Assembly: GCF_000384215.1 (NCBI RefSeq)
Contig: NZ_KB913032.1
Coordinates: 5,633,602 to 5,697,601, forward strand
Direction of reading: 5' to 3'
From: Amycolatopsis alba DSM 44262
GTDB taxonomy: Bacteria > Actinomycetota > Actinomycetes > Mycobacteriales > Pseudonocardiaceae
DNA length: 64,000 nt
In this document: positions 8,866 through 17,225 of the stretch, in pieces
How the letters are laid out: the number at the start of each line of letters is the position of its first letter
How positions within the stretch are numbered: the stretch's first letter is position 1
Program-made: the position numbers and the translations under genes
The notes under the pieces: generated by a model
Databases searched by the model: none
What the model was told of the DNA's origin: nothing
The model's input: the letters and a program-made list of their open reading frames with translations, nothing else

Positions 8866-10193
8866 ATCGCGTGGTCATCGCCGCGCCCGGTTCCGGGCAC
8901 GGCAAGACCACGATCGCCGCGGGCCTGATGGCGGCGTTGCGCGCGCGAGGACTGAAGGTGTCCGGGCACAAGGTCGGCCCCGACTTCATCGACCCGAGCT
9001 ACCACGCCCTCGCGACCGGGCGGCCCGCCCGCAACCTCGACCCGTTCCTGCAGGGTGAAGACCAGCTGATCCCGTTGCTGCGGCACGGTTCCGCCGGGGC
9101 CGACATCGCGATCATCGAGGGCGTGATGGGCCTGTTCGACGGGGCGCTGGGCACCGAGGGTTACGCCTCGACGGCGCATGTCGCGCGGCTGCTGGACGCC
9201 CCGGTGGTGCTCGTCGTGGACGCCTCGGCGGCGTCGCGCAGTGTCGCCGCGACCGTGCTCGGTTTCGCGCAGTACGACACCCGCGTCCGGCTCGCCGGGG
9301 TGATCCTCAACAAACTGGGCTCGCAGCGGCACGCGGACGAGATCGTCACCGCGCTGGAAGCGACCGGGGTCCCGCTGCTGGGAACGTTGTACCGCAACGA
9401 AGAGATCCACGCGCCCAGCCGTCACCTCGGCCTCGTCCCGGCGGCCGAACGCGCGAGCGAGTCGGAGCGGCTCCTGCCGGAGCTGGCGGGCTGGATCAGC
9501 GACGGTGTCGACCTCGGCGCCGTCGTCCAGATCGCCAGCTCGGCGCCCCGGCTTTCCGGGGAACCTTGGCGGCCGCCGCTCGCCCACGAGGGACGGCGTT
9601 CGGTCGTCGCCGTCGCGGCCGGTCCGGCGTTCACCTTCCGCTACACCGAGGCCGACGAACTGCTGTCCGCCGCCGGCGTCGATGTCGTCGAGGTGGATCC
9701 CTTGCAGGACAAGGAACTTCCGGAGGGTTGCGCCGGGCTGTACTTCGGCGGCGGCTTCCCCGAGGTGCACGCCGAAGAGCTGTCGGCGAACGTGCCGTTG
9801 CGGACGGCGGTGGCGCGCGCGATCGGCGACGGAATGCCCGTCGTCGCCGAATGCGCCGGCCTGCTGTACCTGTGCCAGGACATCGACGGGATGCCGATGA
9901 CCGGCGTCCTCGACGCCTCCGCCACCATGACCAAACGCGGGAAACTCGGCTACCGCAAGGCTTTCTCGCCCGCGGACACCGTGCTGACCGTCGCCGGGCA
10001 ACGCGTCACCGGGCACGAGTTCCATCGCACGATCGTCGAACCCGGCAGCGGCCCGACCCCGGCCTGGGGCTGGGACCGCACGCCCGACGGCTTCGCGTCG
10101 GCGTCGCTGCACGCGTCCTACCTGCACGTCCACTGGGCGGGCTACCCCGAACTCGCCGAGCGGTTCGCCGCCGCGGTGCGGGCCCATGGCTGA
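8859..10193 (+). CDS. cobB: cobyrinate a,c-diamide synthase CobB
   Basis: Glutamine-dependent amidotransferase that amidates the a and c side chains of (hydrogeno)byrinate. The 444 residues have an N-terminal ATPase domain with P-loop GSGHGKTT (11–18) and KVGPDFIDP, and a C-terminal class I-type glutaminase domain with nucleophile Cys332 in VVAECAGLLYLC. ATG at 8859 (MVNRVVIAAPG) overlaps cobO by 7 bp; a GTG at 8862 giving a 4-bp overlap is equally possible. Confidence 0.96.
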   Translation: MVNRVVIAAPGSGHGKTTIAAGLMAALRARGLKVSGHKVGPDFIDPSYHALATGRPARNLDPFLQGEDQLIPLLRHGSAGADIAIIEGVMGLFDGALGTEGYASTAHVARLLDAPVVLVVDASAASRSVAATVLGFAQYDTRVRLAGVILNKLGSQRHADEIVTALEATGVPLLGTLYRNEEIHAPSRHLGLVPAAERASESERLLPELAGWISDGVDLGAVVQIASSAPRLSGEPWRPPLAHEGRRSVVAVAAGPAFTFRYTEADELLSAAGVDVVEVDPLQDKELPEGCAGLYFGGGFPEVHAEELSANVPLRTAVARAIGDGMPVVAECAGLLYLCQDIDGMPMTGVLDASATMTKRGKLGYRKAFSPADTVLTVAGQRVTGHEFHRTIVEPGSGPTPAWGWDRTPDGFASASLHASYLHVHWAGYPELAERFAAAVRAHG

Positions 10194-11196
10194 CTACGAC
10201 CTCTGGCACCACGGAGACCGCGAGGTCGGCGAAGGGCTCGTCGATCTCGCGGTCAACGTCCGGCTCCCGGCGCCGCCTGCCTGGCTGCGCGCCGAACTGG
10301 CGGCGGCACTGGACGACCTGGCCGCGTACCCGGACGTCACCGCCGCTGTGTCGTCGGTGGCCGCCCGGCACGGGCTGCCGGAGTCCCAAGTGCTGGTGAC
10401 CTCGGGCGCGGCCGAGGCCTTCACCTTGCTGGCCACGGCGTTGCGGCCCCGGCACGCGGTGGTCGTGCATCCGCAGTTCACCGAACCCGAAGCCGCTCTG
10501 CGCGCGGCCGGTCATCCCGTGCACCGTGTTCTCCTGTCACCCGACGACGGTTTCCGGCTGGGCGGCGTTCCGGAGGACGCGGACCTGGTGTTCGTCGGGA
10601 ATCCCACGAACCCGACTTCGGTGCTGCACCCGGCCGCGGACCTGCTCGCCTTGCGGCGTCCCGGCCGCCTGGTGGTCGTCGACGAAGCCTTCCTCGACGC
10701 CGTCCCCGGCGAGGTCGAGAGCGTCGCGGGACAACCGGATTTCGTCGTTCTCCGTAGCCTGACGAAGACCTGGGGGATCGCCGGGCTGCGCGCCGGGTAC
10801 GTCCTGGCGGACGAGTCCGTTGTGGACACTCTGCGCGCCGTCCAGCCGCCTTGGTCGGTGTCGTCGCTGGCCGCCGTCGCCGTGGTGGCGTGCTGCCGTC
10901 CGGCGGCGTTGGAGGAGGCCGAGAAGCTGGCGGCCGCCGCGGAATCCGACCGGGAGTACCTGGTCTCGGGCCTGACCGCGCTGGGCGTCGAGGTACTGGG
11001 GGAGCCGCGAGGGCCTTTCGTGCTCGTCCGCCTTCCCGGTGCCGACGGTGTCCGGGAACGGTTGCGGGACAACGGGTTCGCCGTCCGGCGCGGGGACACC
11101 TTTCCTGGCCTGGACGCGCGGTACCTGCGGATCGCTGTCCGGGACCGGGAGACGGTGGACCGTTTCCTGGCGGCCTTGGCGTTGGAGGTTCGTTGA
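10186..11196 (+). CDS. cobC: CobC-like PLP-dependent aminotransferase/decarboxylase (Rv2231c type)
   Basis: Fold type I PLP enzyme of 336 residues, related to histidinol-phosphate aminotransferase and to CobC/CobD, which supply the aminopropanol moiety of cobalamin. Lys194 in SLTKTWGIAGLRAGY is the PLP lysine; VFVGNPTNPTS and VVDEAFLD are the usual cofactor-contact segments. The ATG overlaps the cobB end by 8 bp. The context supports a cobalamin role, but whether it decarboxylates threonine phosphate cannot be read from the sequence. Confidence 0.88.
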   Translation: MADYDLWHHGDREVGEGLVDLAVNVRLPAPPAWLRAELAAALDDLAAYPDVTAAVSSVAARHGLPESQVLVTSGAAEAFTLLATALRPRHAVVVHPQFTEPEAALRAAGHPVHRVLLSPDDGFRLGGVPEDADLVFVGNPTNPTSVLHPAADLLALRRPGRLVVVDEAFLDAVPGEVESVAGQPDFVVLRSLTKTWGIAGLRAGYVLADESVVDTLRAVQPPWSVSSLAAVAVVACCRPAALEEAEKLAAAAESDREYLVSGLTALGVEVLGEPRGPFVLVRLPGADGVRERLRDNGFAVRRGDTFPGLDARYLRIAVRDRETVDRFLAALALEVR

Positions 11197-11702
11197 GCTA
11201 CTGGGCCATCGTCAGCCGTAACCACCCGTTGAGCGATCCCTGGACCGTGGTCCGGGGAACGCCCTCCTCCGAGGAATCCCTCACCGTCGACCTGACCTGG
11301 CGGAAGTCCGACCAGATCTACCGGATCGACTCCGGCCGCGAGTACCAGGACTACCTGCCCGTCACCGAGGAGTTCGTCGAGTGGTTCAAGACCAAGATGG
11401 CCGAGCGGACCGGTGGCCGTCGGGCCGTCGAACCGAGGTGGGGCCCGGAGTTCTACCACTGGGCGATCGTGCTCGGCCGGTTCACACTGGATGATCCGAT
11501 GACCGTGGTGCGTGCCGACGGTCACGGTGACGACCTCCACGAGTTCACCCGTGACCTGGTTTGGCGGCCGGGCAAGGCGGACCGGTTCACCCGGCTCATG
11601 GGTGCCAGGGGCCCGGACAACGACGCCGTCCTGATCACCGGGGAAGAGGCTCAGCGGTTCGAGCGGATCCAGGCCGATCGCGTGCGCGAGCACAGATTCT
11701 GA
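11193..11702 (+). CDS. conserved hypothetical protein with an internal duplication, coupled to cobC
   Basis: A 169-residue protein starting at TTG 11193, which overlaps the cobC stop as TTGA; GGAGGT lies directly upstream. I do not recognise a named family. It contains two related halves: SYWAIVSRNHPLSDPWTVVRG near the start and HWAIVLGRFTLDDPMTVVRAD near residue 90, each followed by an aromatic/charged stretch ending in a short helix. No signal peptide, membrane segment or cysteine motif is visible. Coupling to cobC hints at cobalamin metabolism, but that is context only. Confidence 0.7.
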   Translation: MSYWAIVSRNHPLSDPWTVVRGTPSSEESLTVDLTWRKSDQIYRIDSGREYQDYLPVTEEFVEWFKTKMAERTGGRRAVEPRWGPEFYHWAIVLGRFTLDDPMTVVRADGHGDDLHEFTRDLVWRPGKADRFTRLMGARGPDNDAVLITGEEAQRFERIQADRVREHRF

Positions 11703-11736
11703 CGCCACACCGCGCGCGAAATGGTTGGATGAGCCG

Positions 11737-12363
11737 GTGAACTTCGTGATCGGCGTCTTCGATCTCTTCGCCTACACCATCCCCGGCGCGCTTTACGTCG
11801 CGTTCTTCGGTTACCTCGGGGCGAAGCTCCACATCCTGACGGCCGCGAGCATCGGTGGCGTGCCGACCGTGATGCTGGTCGTCGTCATCGTTGTGCTGAG
11901 TTTCCTGCTGGGCTATCTGGCCTATCCGCTCGGCGAGGCGCTGGAGCGGATCGTGCCGCGCAGGCGCGACCGGAACCCGGTCGAGGTGTTTCTCAAGCGC
12001 TCGCCCGAGGCCAAGGACCGCGCGTTCCTGAAGGAGAACACGCATCTCCTGCTGAGCGCGCTGCAGCTGCACGACAAGGAGGTCGCGGTCGACGTCACGA
12101 GGCTGCGCGCGTCCGGGCTCATGGTGCGCAACTGCGCGCCTCCGTTGCTGGCCGGTGCGGTCGCGGCGATCGTCGAGATCTTCGCCGGCAAGCATCCGTT
12201 CGTCGCCGCCGGGCTCGCGGTGCTGCTCCTGTTCGCCGCGCTCGCCCTGGTCTCGCAAAGCCGGAAACTGAGTCTCTGGGCCGGGATGAAGACCCTCGAA
12301 CTGTGCTTCTGGATCCCGGAAATCGACGAGAAGCTCGCGGCGGGTGACCCTGCCTCCTCGTGA
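11737..12363 (+). CDS. conserved membrane protein of unknown function
   Basis: About 208 residues from GTG 11737 (MNFVIGVFDLFAYTIPGA); a TTG at 11725 would add four residues, and neither has a strong ribosome site. Four hydrophobic stretches are seen, near 8–25, 42–65, 135–150 and 155–172, separated by a charged cytoplasmic-looking section with RRRDRNPVEVFLKRSPEAKDR. No enzyme motif is recognised. It follows the cobC-linked gene by about 30 bp on the same strand and may be the last gene of that operon. The 3' end faces cobS. Confidence 0.68.
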   Translation: MNFVIGVFDLFAYTIPGALYVAFFGYLGAKLHILTAASIGGVPTVMLVVVIVVLSFLLGYLAYPLGEALERIVPRRRDRNPVEVFLKRSPEAKDRAFLKENTHLLLSALQLHDKEVAVDVTRLRASGLMVRNCAPPLLAGAVAAIVEIFAGKHPFVAAGLAVLLLFAALALVSQSRKLSLWAGMKTLELCFWIPEIDEKLAAGDPASS

Positions 12364-12403
12364 GTGCCTGCCGGGTTCCGCGTGTGTCGGGATCGACGGT
12401 GCC

Positions 12404-12420
12404 GCGAAAGCCACTTTCGC
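12404..12420. terminator. GCGAAAG palindrome between convergent genes
   Basis: GCGAAAG, loop CCA, CTTTCGC: a 7-bp perfect stem in the 58-bp spacer between the membrane-protein gene and cobS, which converge here. No T-tract follows on either strand. The same core occurs as a longer double element at 50679–50731, so it is a repeated sequence and not only a chance hairpin. A bidirectional terminator role is inference. Confidence 0.55.
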
Positions 12421-12421
12421 A

Positions 12422-13177
12422 TCACACCCCACAGAACGACGAAGCGACCAGAATCCCCGCGACGGCCACCTCGACACATCCGCCGAGCACGTCCCCGGTG
12501 ACCCCGCCCAGCCGCTGGACGCACCGGGCCAGCAGCGCCGACGCGGCCAGATATCCCAGCGCCACCGCGATCAGCCCTTGCCGCCACGGAAGCACCAGCG
12601 CCGCCCCTCCGGCGAGCACGGCGAACACCAGCGCGGCCGTCCACACCGGCACCGAACCGGCGACGGTCGCGCCGAGCCCTTCCGGCCGGGCCGAGGGGAC
12701 ACCGTGCGCACAGCACAGCGAGAGCACACCGCGTCCGGCGACGACGGCGATCGCGGCCGCGGCGACCCCGTGCCCGGCCGAGATCGCCCCGGCCAGCGCG
12801 CCGACCTGCACGAGCAGCACCAGCACCAGGGTCGCGATCCCGGTCGGCCCGGAATCCCCGCGCCGCATGACCTCCAGCGCCCGTTCGCGATCGTAGGAAG
12901 CGCCGAGGCCGTCGGCCGTGTCGGCGAGCCCGTCCAGATGGAGCCCGCGACTGCCCAGCGCCACCGCGCCGATCGCGAGCGCCGCCGACGCGAAGGCGGG
13001 CAAGCCGACGAGATCACCTGAATAGACGATCACCGAAGCGACCGCCGCGAGCGGAACGACGGCCAGCGGAGCGAGCACCATCGCGCCGCCTGCCACCCGC
13101 CGGTCGATCAGTTTCGGCGCCGGGACCCGGACCGTGGTCAGGGTCCCGAAGGCCATCTTCAGCGCGTCGGCGATCAA
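12422..13177 (-). CDS. cobS: adenosylcobinamide-GDP ribazoletransferase CobS
   Basis: Cobalamin-5'-phosphate synthase that joins alpha-ribazole (phosphate) to adenosylcobinamide-GDP, an integral membrane enzyme. The 251 residues carry LHLDGLADTADGLGA and RRGDSGPTGIAT, the acidic family signatures, and six or so hydrophobic helices. TTG 13177 is chosen because it overlaps the cobT stop (TTGA) and gives the usual MIADALKMAFGTLTTVRVP start; ATG 13156 would trim seven residues. Last gene of cobU-cobT-cobS. Confidence 0.94.
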   Translation of the reverse strand: MIADALKMAFGTLTTVRVPAPKLIDRRVAGGAMVLAPLAVVPLAAVASVIVYSGDLVGLPAFASAALAIGAVALGSRGLHLDGLADTADGLGASYDRERALEVMRRGDSGPTGIATLVLVLLVQVGALAGAISAGHGVAAAAIAVVAGRGVLSLCCAHGVPSARPEGLGATVAGSVPVWTAALVFAVLAGGAALVLPWRQGLIAVALGYLAASALLARCVQRLGGVTGDVLGGCVEVAVAGILVASSFCGV

Positions 13178-14187
13178 GCCAGATCCGCCAGCAGCCCCAT
13201 GTCCGCGAGAATCGCCCGCGCGGCCCTCAGCGTCGGCACCGCCTGCACGGCGCCGCTGCCCTCGCCGAGCCGGAGCCCGAGGTCGAGGATCGGGTCCAGC
13301 CCGAGCGCCTTCAAGGCGTACGCCTGCGACGGTTCGGTCGACCGGTGCCCGGCCAGCCACCACCGCTCGGCGCCCGGCGCGATCTCCCGTGCGACGAGCG
13401 CCGCGGCCCCCGAGAACACGCCGTCGAGCAGCACCGGCACCCCGCGGGCCGCCGCGCGCACGAGAAAGCCCGCCGTCGCGGCGAGACAGGCGCTGCCGAG
13501 AGCGGTCAGCACCGCGAAGGGGTCCTTCACCGCACCTGCCCTGGTCAGCGCGGCCTCGACGACCGCTACCTTCCGCGCCCGACCGTCTTCGTCGATCCCC
13601 GTGCCGGTGCCGACGACGTCGTCCGCCGCCAGGCCGAGTACCGATGCGACCACGGCCGCGCAGATCGTCGTGTTGCCGATCCCCATGTCGCCGGGGATGA
13701 GCAGATCCGCGCCGCCGTCGATCTCCTCGTCCGCGATCGCCAGCCCGTGCTCGAACGCCGCCCGCGCCTCGCCCTCGGCGAGCGCGTCCTCGACGTCGAT
13801 CGAACCGGACCCCCGCCGGACCTTGTGCGCGGTGACCTCGGCGGGCACGTCCGTGCCGTCCCAGTCCACGGCGATGTCCAGCGCCCGCACCGTCGCCCCG
13901 GCCTGCGCGGCCAGCACACCGACGCCGCTCTTCCCGGCCAGGAACACCCGGACCATCGCCGCGGTGACCTCCCGCGGATACGCCGACATCGCGGAAACCC
14001 CGTGGTCACCGGCGAACACGACCACGCGGACGTCGTCGAGCGGCCGCGGCGGGACGGTGCCGTGCGCGGCGCTGAGCCAGGCGGCCAGGTCCTCGAGCCT
14101 GCCGAGCGAACCCAGCGGCTTGACCAGGCCGTCCAGTCTGACGCGCGCGGCGGCTTCGGCGGCGGCGTCCGGGGCGGGGATACGCAT
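13174..14187 (-). CDS. cobT: nicotinate-nucleotide--dimethylbenzimidazole phosphoribosyltransferase CobT
   Basis: Forms alpha-ribazole phosphate from nicotinate mononucleotide and the lower-ligand base. It has 337 residues with KPLGSLGRLEDLA, VFAGDHGV, GDMGIGNTT and the catalytic glutamate, Glu309, in LRLGEGSGA. ATG 14187 lies 9 bp behind the cobU stop. The length and motifs are normal for the family. Confidence 0.96.
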   Translation of the reverse strand: MRIPAPDAAAEAAARVRLDGLVKPLGSLGRLEDLAAWLSAAHGTVPPRPLDDVRVVVFAGDHGVSAMSAYPREVTAAMVRVFLAGKSGVGVLAAQAGATVRALDIAVDWDGTDVPAEVTAHKVRRGSGSIDVEDALAEGEARAAFEHGLAIADEEIDGGADLLIPGDMGIGNTTICAAVVASVLGLAADDVVGTGTGIDEDGRARKVAVVEAALTRAGAVKDPFAVLTALGSACLAATAGFLVRAAARGVPVLLDGVFSGAAALVAREIAPGAERWWLAGHRSTEPSQAYALKALGLDPILDLGLRLGEGSGAVQAVPTLRAARAILADMGLLADLA

Positions 14188-14196
14188 GGCGGCTCC

Positions 14197-14802
14197 TTAA
14201 GGCAGGTCCAGCATCCGTCCGGCGACGACCAGCACGGTCCGGTCGGATACGGCGGACACCCGGTTGTTCAACGCGCCCAGCACATCACGGAACACGCGCC
14301 CGGACACCGTCGCGGGCACCACACCGCTGCCGACCTCGTTGCTGACCGCGATCACCGGCACGTCGGCCTGCGCCCACGCCGCCAGGAAGTCCTCCAGCCG
14401 GTCGTCGAGCCGCCGTTCCCAGCCCTGGCGCTGCTCCCAGGCGCCGACCTCGTCGAGCACCCGGCTGATCCAGGTGCCGAGGCAGTCGATGAGCAGCGGA
14501 TGTGTCGCCGTGCGCAGCACCGTGGCCAGGTCGGTGGTCTCGATCGTCTTCCAGTGGGACGGCCGTCGCGCGCGATGCGCGGCGACCCTGGCCGCCCATT
14601 CGGGATCGTCGGCGCTCGGCGGCAGTCCGGGCGCGATGTAGGTCAGGTGCGGGTGGCGGGACGCGAGGCCCTCGGCGTGGTGTGACTTCCCAGAGCGGAC
14701 GCCGCCCAATATCAGCACCTTGCCGTCGTCGCGCGAGTAACGGCGAAGTGCCCTCGCGAGGGTCTCGAGAACCCCCGCGAGGCGATGCGTCAGCTTGGTC
14801 AT
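14197..14802 (-). CDS. cobU: adenosylcobinamide kinase/guanylyltransferase CobU
   Basis: Phosphorylates adenosylcobinamide and activates it with GMP. The 201 residues include a P-loop (GVRSGKS, 34–40), followed by the histidines of the GMP-accepting region, and IDCLGTWISR and AVSNEVGSGVVP, which are family landmarks. I use ATG 14802 (MTKLTHRLAG); ATG 14811 is also in frame. About 25 residues precede the P-loop, longer than many homologues. Divergent from cobD with a 36-bp spacer. Confidence 0.92.
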   Translation of the reverse strand: MTKLTHRLAGVLETLARALRRYSRDDGKVLILGGVRSGKSHHAEGLASRHPHLTYIAPGLPPSADDPEWAARVAAHRARRPSHWKTIETTDLATVLRTATHPLLIDCLGTWISRVLDEVGAWEQRQGWERRLDDRLEDFLAAWAQADVPVIAVSNEVGSGVVPATVSGRVFRDVLGALNNRVSAVSDRTVLVVAGRMLDLP

Positions 14803-14838
14803 ACCCCGCATTCTCGTGCACGCGCTACCGTTCGCCAC

Positions 14839-15771
14839 GTGCCACTCCGACAAGCCGCCACCGCAGCCGGACTCGTTACCGGTTACGTCGCCGACGCCGT
14901 CTTCGGAGATCCACGGCGCGGGCATCCCGTCGCCGGTTTCGGGCGCGCCGCGCAAGCCCTTGAGCAGCGGGTTTGGGCTGATTCGAAGGCGAGGGGAGCG
15001 GCGTACACCGCCGCCTGCGCCGGCACCGTCACCGGATTGGGTGTAGCGGCCCAGTTCTGGACCCGGAAGCGGCCTTTCGCGCGGTTCGCGCTCACCGCGG
15101 CGTCCACTTGGGTGGTTCTGGGCGGCCGGGGGCTCGCGGCCGAGGGCACGCGCATGGCCCGGCTGCTCGACGACGGTGACCTTCCCGCCGCGCGGCGGCG
15201 GCTGTCGCATCTGTGCGCCCGCGACGCCACCGATCTCGACACCGAGCAACTCGCGCGCGCCACCACCGAGTCGATCGCGGAGAACACTTCGGACGCCGTC
15301 GTCGCGCCGCTGCTGTGGGGAGCGGTCGCCGGGATCCCCGGTCTGCTGGGGTACCGGGCGCTCAACACGCTCGACGCGATGGTCGGCTACCGCTCGCCGA
15401 AGTACGCCAACTTCGGCTGGGCGTCGGCCAGGACGGACGACCTGGCGAATCTGGTTCCCTCCCGCGTCGGCGCGGCGCTGACCGTCGCTTCGGCGCCACT
15501 CGCGGGCGGCTTTGCCAAAGCCGCGTTCCGGGTCTGGCGCCGCGACGGGAAACATCATCCGAGTCCGAACGCGGGCCAGGTCGAGGCCGCTTTCGCGGGC
15601 GCGCTCGGGGTCCGGCTCGGCGGGACGAACAGCTACGGCGGCCGCACCGAACGCCGCGGTGTCCTCGGCGACGGCCGCGAACCGGAACCGGTGGACGTGC
15701 GCCGCGCTGTCCGGCTTTCGAGGGCTGTCGGCCTGGCCGCGCTCGCCGTCGCGGTCGCGGTCACCCGGTGA
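14839..15771 (+). CDS. cobD: adenosylcobinamide-phosphate synthase CobD (CbiB)
   Basis: Membrane enzyme that attaches the aminopropanol (phosphate) arm to adenosylcobyric acid. The 310 residues contain DAVFGDPRRGHPVAGFG near the start, TTESIAENTSDAVVAPLLWG, NTLDAMVGYRS and YGGRTERR, all CbiB signatures. GTG 14839 is preceded by a TACCGT -10-like hexamer at 14826–14831 with 7 nt between, which suggests a leaderless transcript. Its stop overlaps the cobQ start (GTGA). Confidence 0.95.
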   Translation: MPLRQAATAAGLVTGYVADAVFGDPRRGHPVAGFGRAAQALEQRVWADSKARGAAYTAACAGTVTGLGVAAQFWTRKRPFARFALTAASTWVVLGGRGLAAEGTRMARLLDDGDLPAARRRLSHLCARDATDLDTEQLARATTESIAENTSDAVVAPLLWGAVAGIPGLLGYRALNTLDAMVGYRSPKYANFGWASARTDDLANLVPSRVGAALTVASAPLAGGFAKAAFRVWRRDGKHHPSPNAGQVEAAFAGALGVRLGGTNSYGGRTERRGVLGDGREPEPVDVRRAVRLSRAVGLAALAVAVAVTR

Positions 15772-17225
15772 GCGGCCTGCTCGTCGCGGGGACGACGTCG
15801 GACGCGGGCAAGAGCCTGGTCACCGCCGCGTTGTGCCGCTGGCTCGCGCGCCGGGGCGTCCGGGTCGCGCCGTTCAAGTCGCAGAACATGTCGAACAACT
15901 CGATGGTGTGCGCGGACGGTGCCGAGATCGGCCGCGCGCAATGGCTGCAGGCGCGGGCGGCCGGGGTCGAACCCGAGGCCGCGATGAACCCGGTCCTGCT
16001 CAAACCCGGCAGCGACCGCCGCAGTCACGTCGTCGCGCTCGGGAAACCGTTCGGCACGCTGGAGGCGGGGGAGTACGCGACAGGCAGGGCAGGGCTCGCG
16101 GAGATCGCCTTCGACACATTCTCCACGCTGCGACGCCGCTTCGACGTCGTGCTGTGCGAAGGCGCGGGCAGTCCGGCCGAGATCAACCTGCGCGAAGGCG
16201 ACTACGTCAACATGGGGCTGGCACGGCGCTTCGGCCTGCCCGTGGTCGTCGTCGGCGACATCGACCGCGGCGGCGTCATGGCCGCGATGTTCGGCACCCT
16301 CGCTCTCCTGTCTGCGGAGGACCAAGCGCTGGTTTCGGGCTGGCTGGTCAACAAGTTCCGCGGCGACGTCGGCCTGCTGCGGCCGGGACTGGAGACACTG
16401 GAGAAACTCACCGGCCGCGAGGTCTTCGGCGTGCTGCCCTGGCTCGACCAGGTGTGGATCGACTCGGAGGACGCGCTGGCCGCCGCGGGCTGGGGTGCTT
16501 CGGGCGGATCCCTGCGGATCGCCGTCGTGCGTTTTCCGCGTGCCTCCAACGCGACCGACGTCGACGCGCTCGCCGCCGAGCCCGGTGTCTCGGTCGCGCT
16601 GACGGCCGATCCGGACACGGTCCTGTCCGCCGACGTGGTGATCCTGCCGGGGTCCCGCGCCACTGTGGACGACCTGGCGTGGCTGCGTGCCCGCGGTCTG
16701 GCGGACGCCGTGCGGACGCGCGCCGAAGCGGGCCGTCCGGTACTGGGGATCTGCGGCGGCTATCAGATGCTGGCCGCCGAGATCGAGGACGACGTCGAAT
16801 CCGGCGCCGGGACGGTCCCCGGTCTCGGCCTGCTGCCGACCCGTGTCTCGTTCAGCGCGGACAAGGTACTGGCCCGTCCCACGGGTGCGTGGCGAGGCCA
16901 GGCTGTCGAGGCGTACGAAATCCACCACGGCGCCGTGACGGCCACCGGCCCCGCCGAGTCCTTTTTGGACGGCTACCGGCAGGGTGCGGTGTGGGGCACG
17001 ATGTGGCACGGCGCCTTCGAGAACGACGGTTTCCGCCGCGCCTGGCTGGGCGAGGTCGCGGACTGGTCACCGGTCGACGGTGCTCCTGGTTTCGGCGTGC
17101 TCCGGGAGAGCATGCTGGAACGGCTCGCCGACGCTGTCGAGCTCCACGTCGACACCGTGGGTCTCATGCACTTGATCGAGGGTGGCGCTCGGCCCGGCCT
17201 GCCCTTCGTCCCACCCGGTGCCTGA
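15768..17225 (+). CDS. cobQ: cobyric acid synthase CobQ
   Basis: Glutamine amidotransferase that adds the b, d, e and g amides to adenosylcobyrinic acid diamide. The 485 residues comprise an N-terminal ATPase domain (GTTSDAGKS, PFKSQNMSNNS, GDIDRGG) and a C-terminal glutaminase domain with nucleophile Cys329 in GICGGYQML and WGTMWHGAFEN. GTG 15768 overlaps the cobD stop by 4 bp. The last 159 bp lie antisense to the 3' end of the neighbouring tetR gene. Confidence 0.96.
   Translation: MSGLLVAGTTSDAGKSLVTAALCRWLARRGVRVAPFKSQNMSNNSMVCADGAEIGRAQWLQARAAGVEPEAAMNPVLLKPGSDRRSHVVALGKPFGTLEAGEYATGRAGLAEIAFDTFSTLRRRFDVVLCEGAGSPAEINLREGDYVNMGLARRFGLPVVVVGDIDRGGVMAAMFGTLALLSAEDQALVSGWLVNKFRGDVGLLRPGLETLEKLTGREVFGVLPWLDQVWIDSEDALAAAGWGASGGSLRIAVVRFPRASNATDVDALAAEPGVSVALTADPDTVLSADVVILPGSRATVDDLAWLRARGLADAVRTRAEAGRPVLGICGGYQMLAAEIEDDVESGAGTVPGLGLLPTRVSFSADKVLARPTGAWRGQAVEAYEIHHGAVTATGPAESFLDGYRQGAVWGTMWHGAFENDGFRRAWLGEVADWSPVDGAPGFGVLRESMLERLADAVELHVDTVGLMHLIEGGARPGLPFVPPGA

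Noticed and set aside
12404..12420. Intrinsic terminator of the E. coli type
   Set aside because: Stem is present but no T-tract follows on either strand, so it is kept only as a hairpin of likely terminator use.
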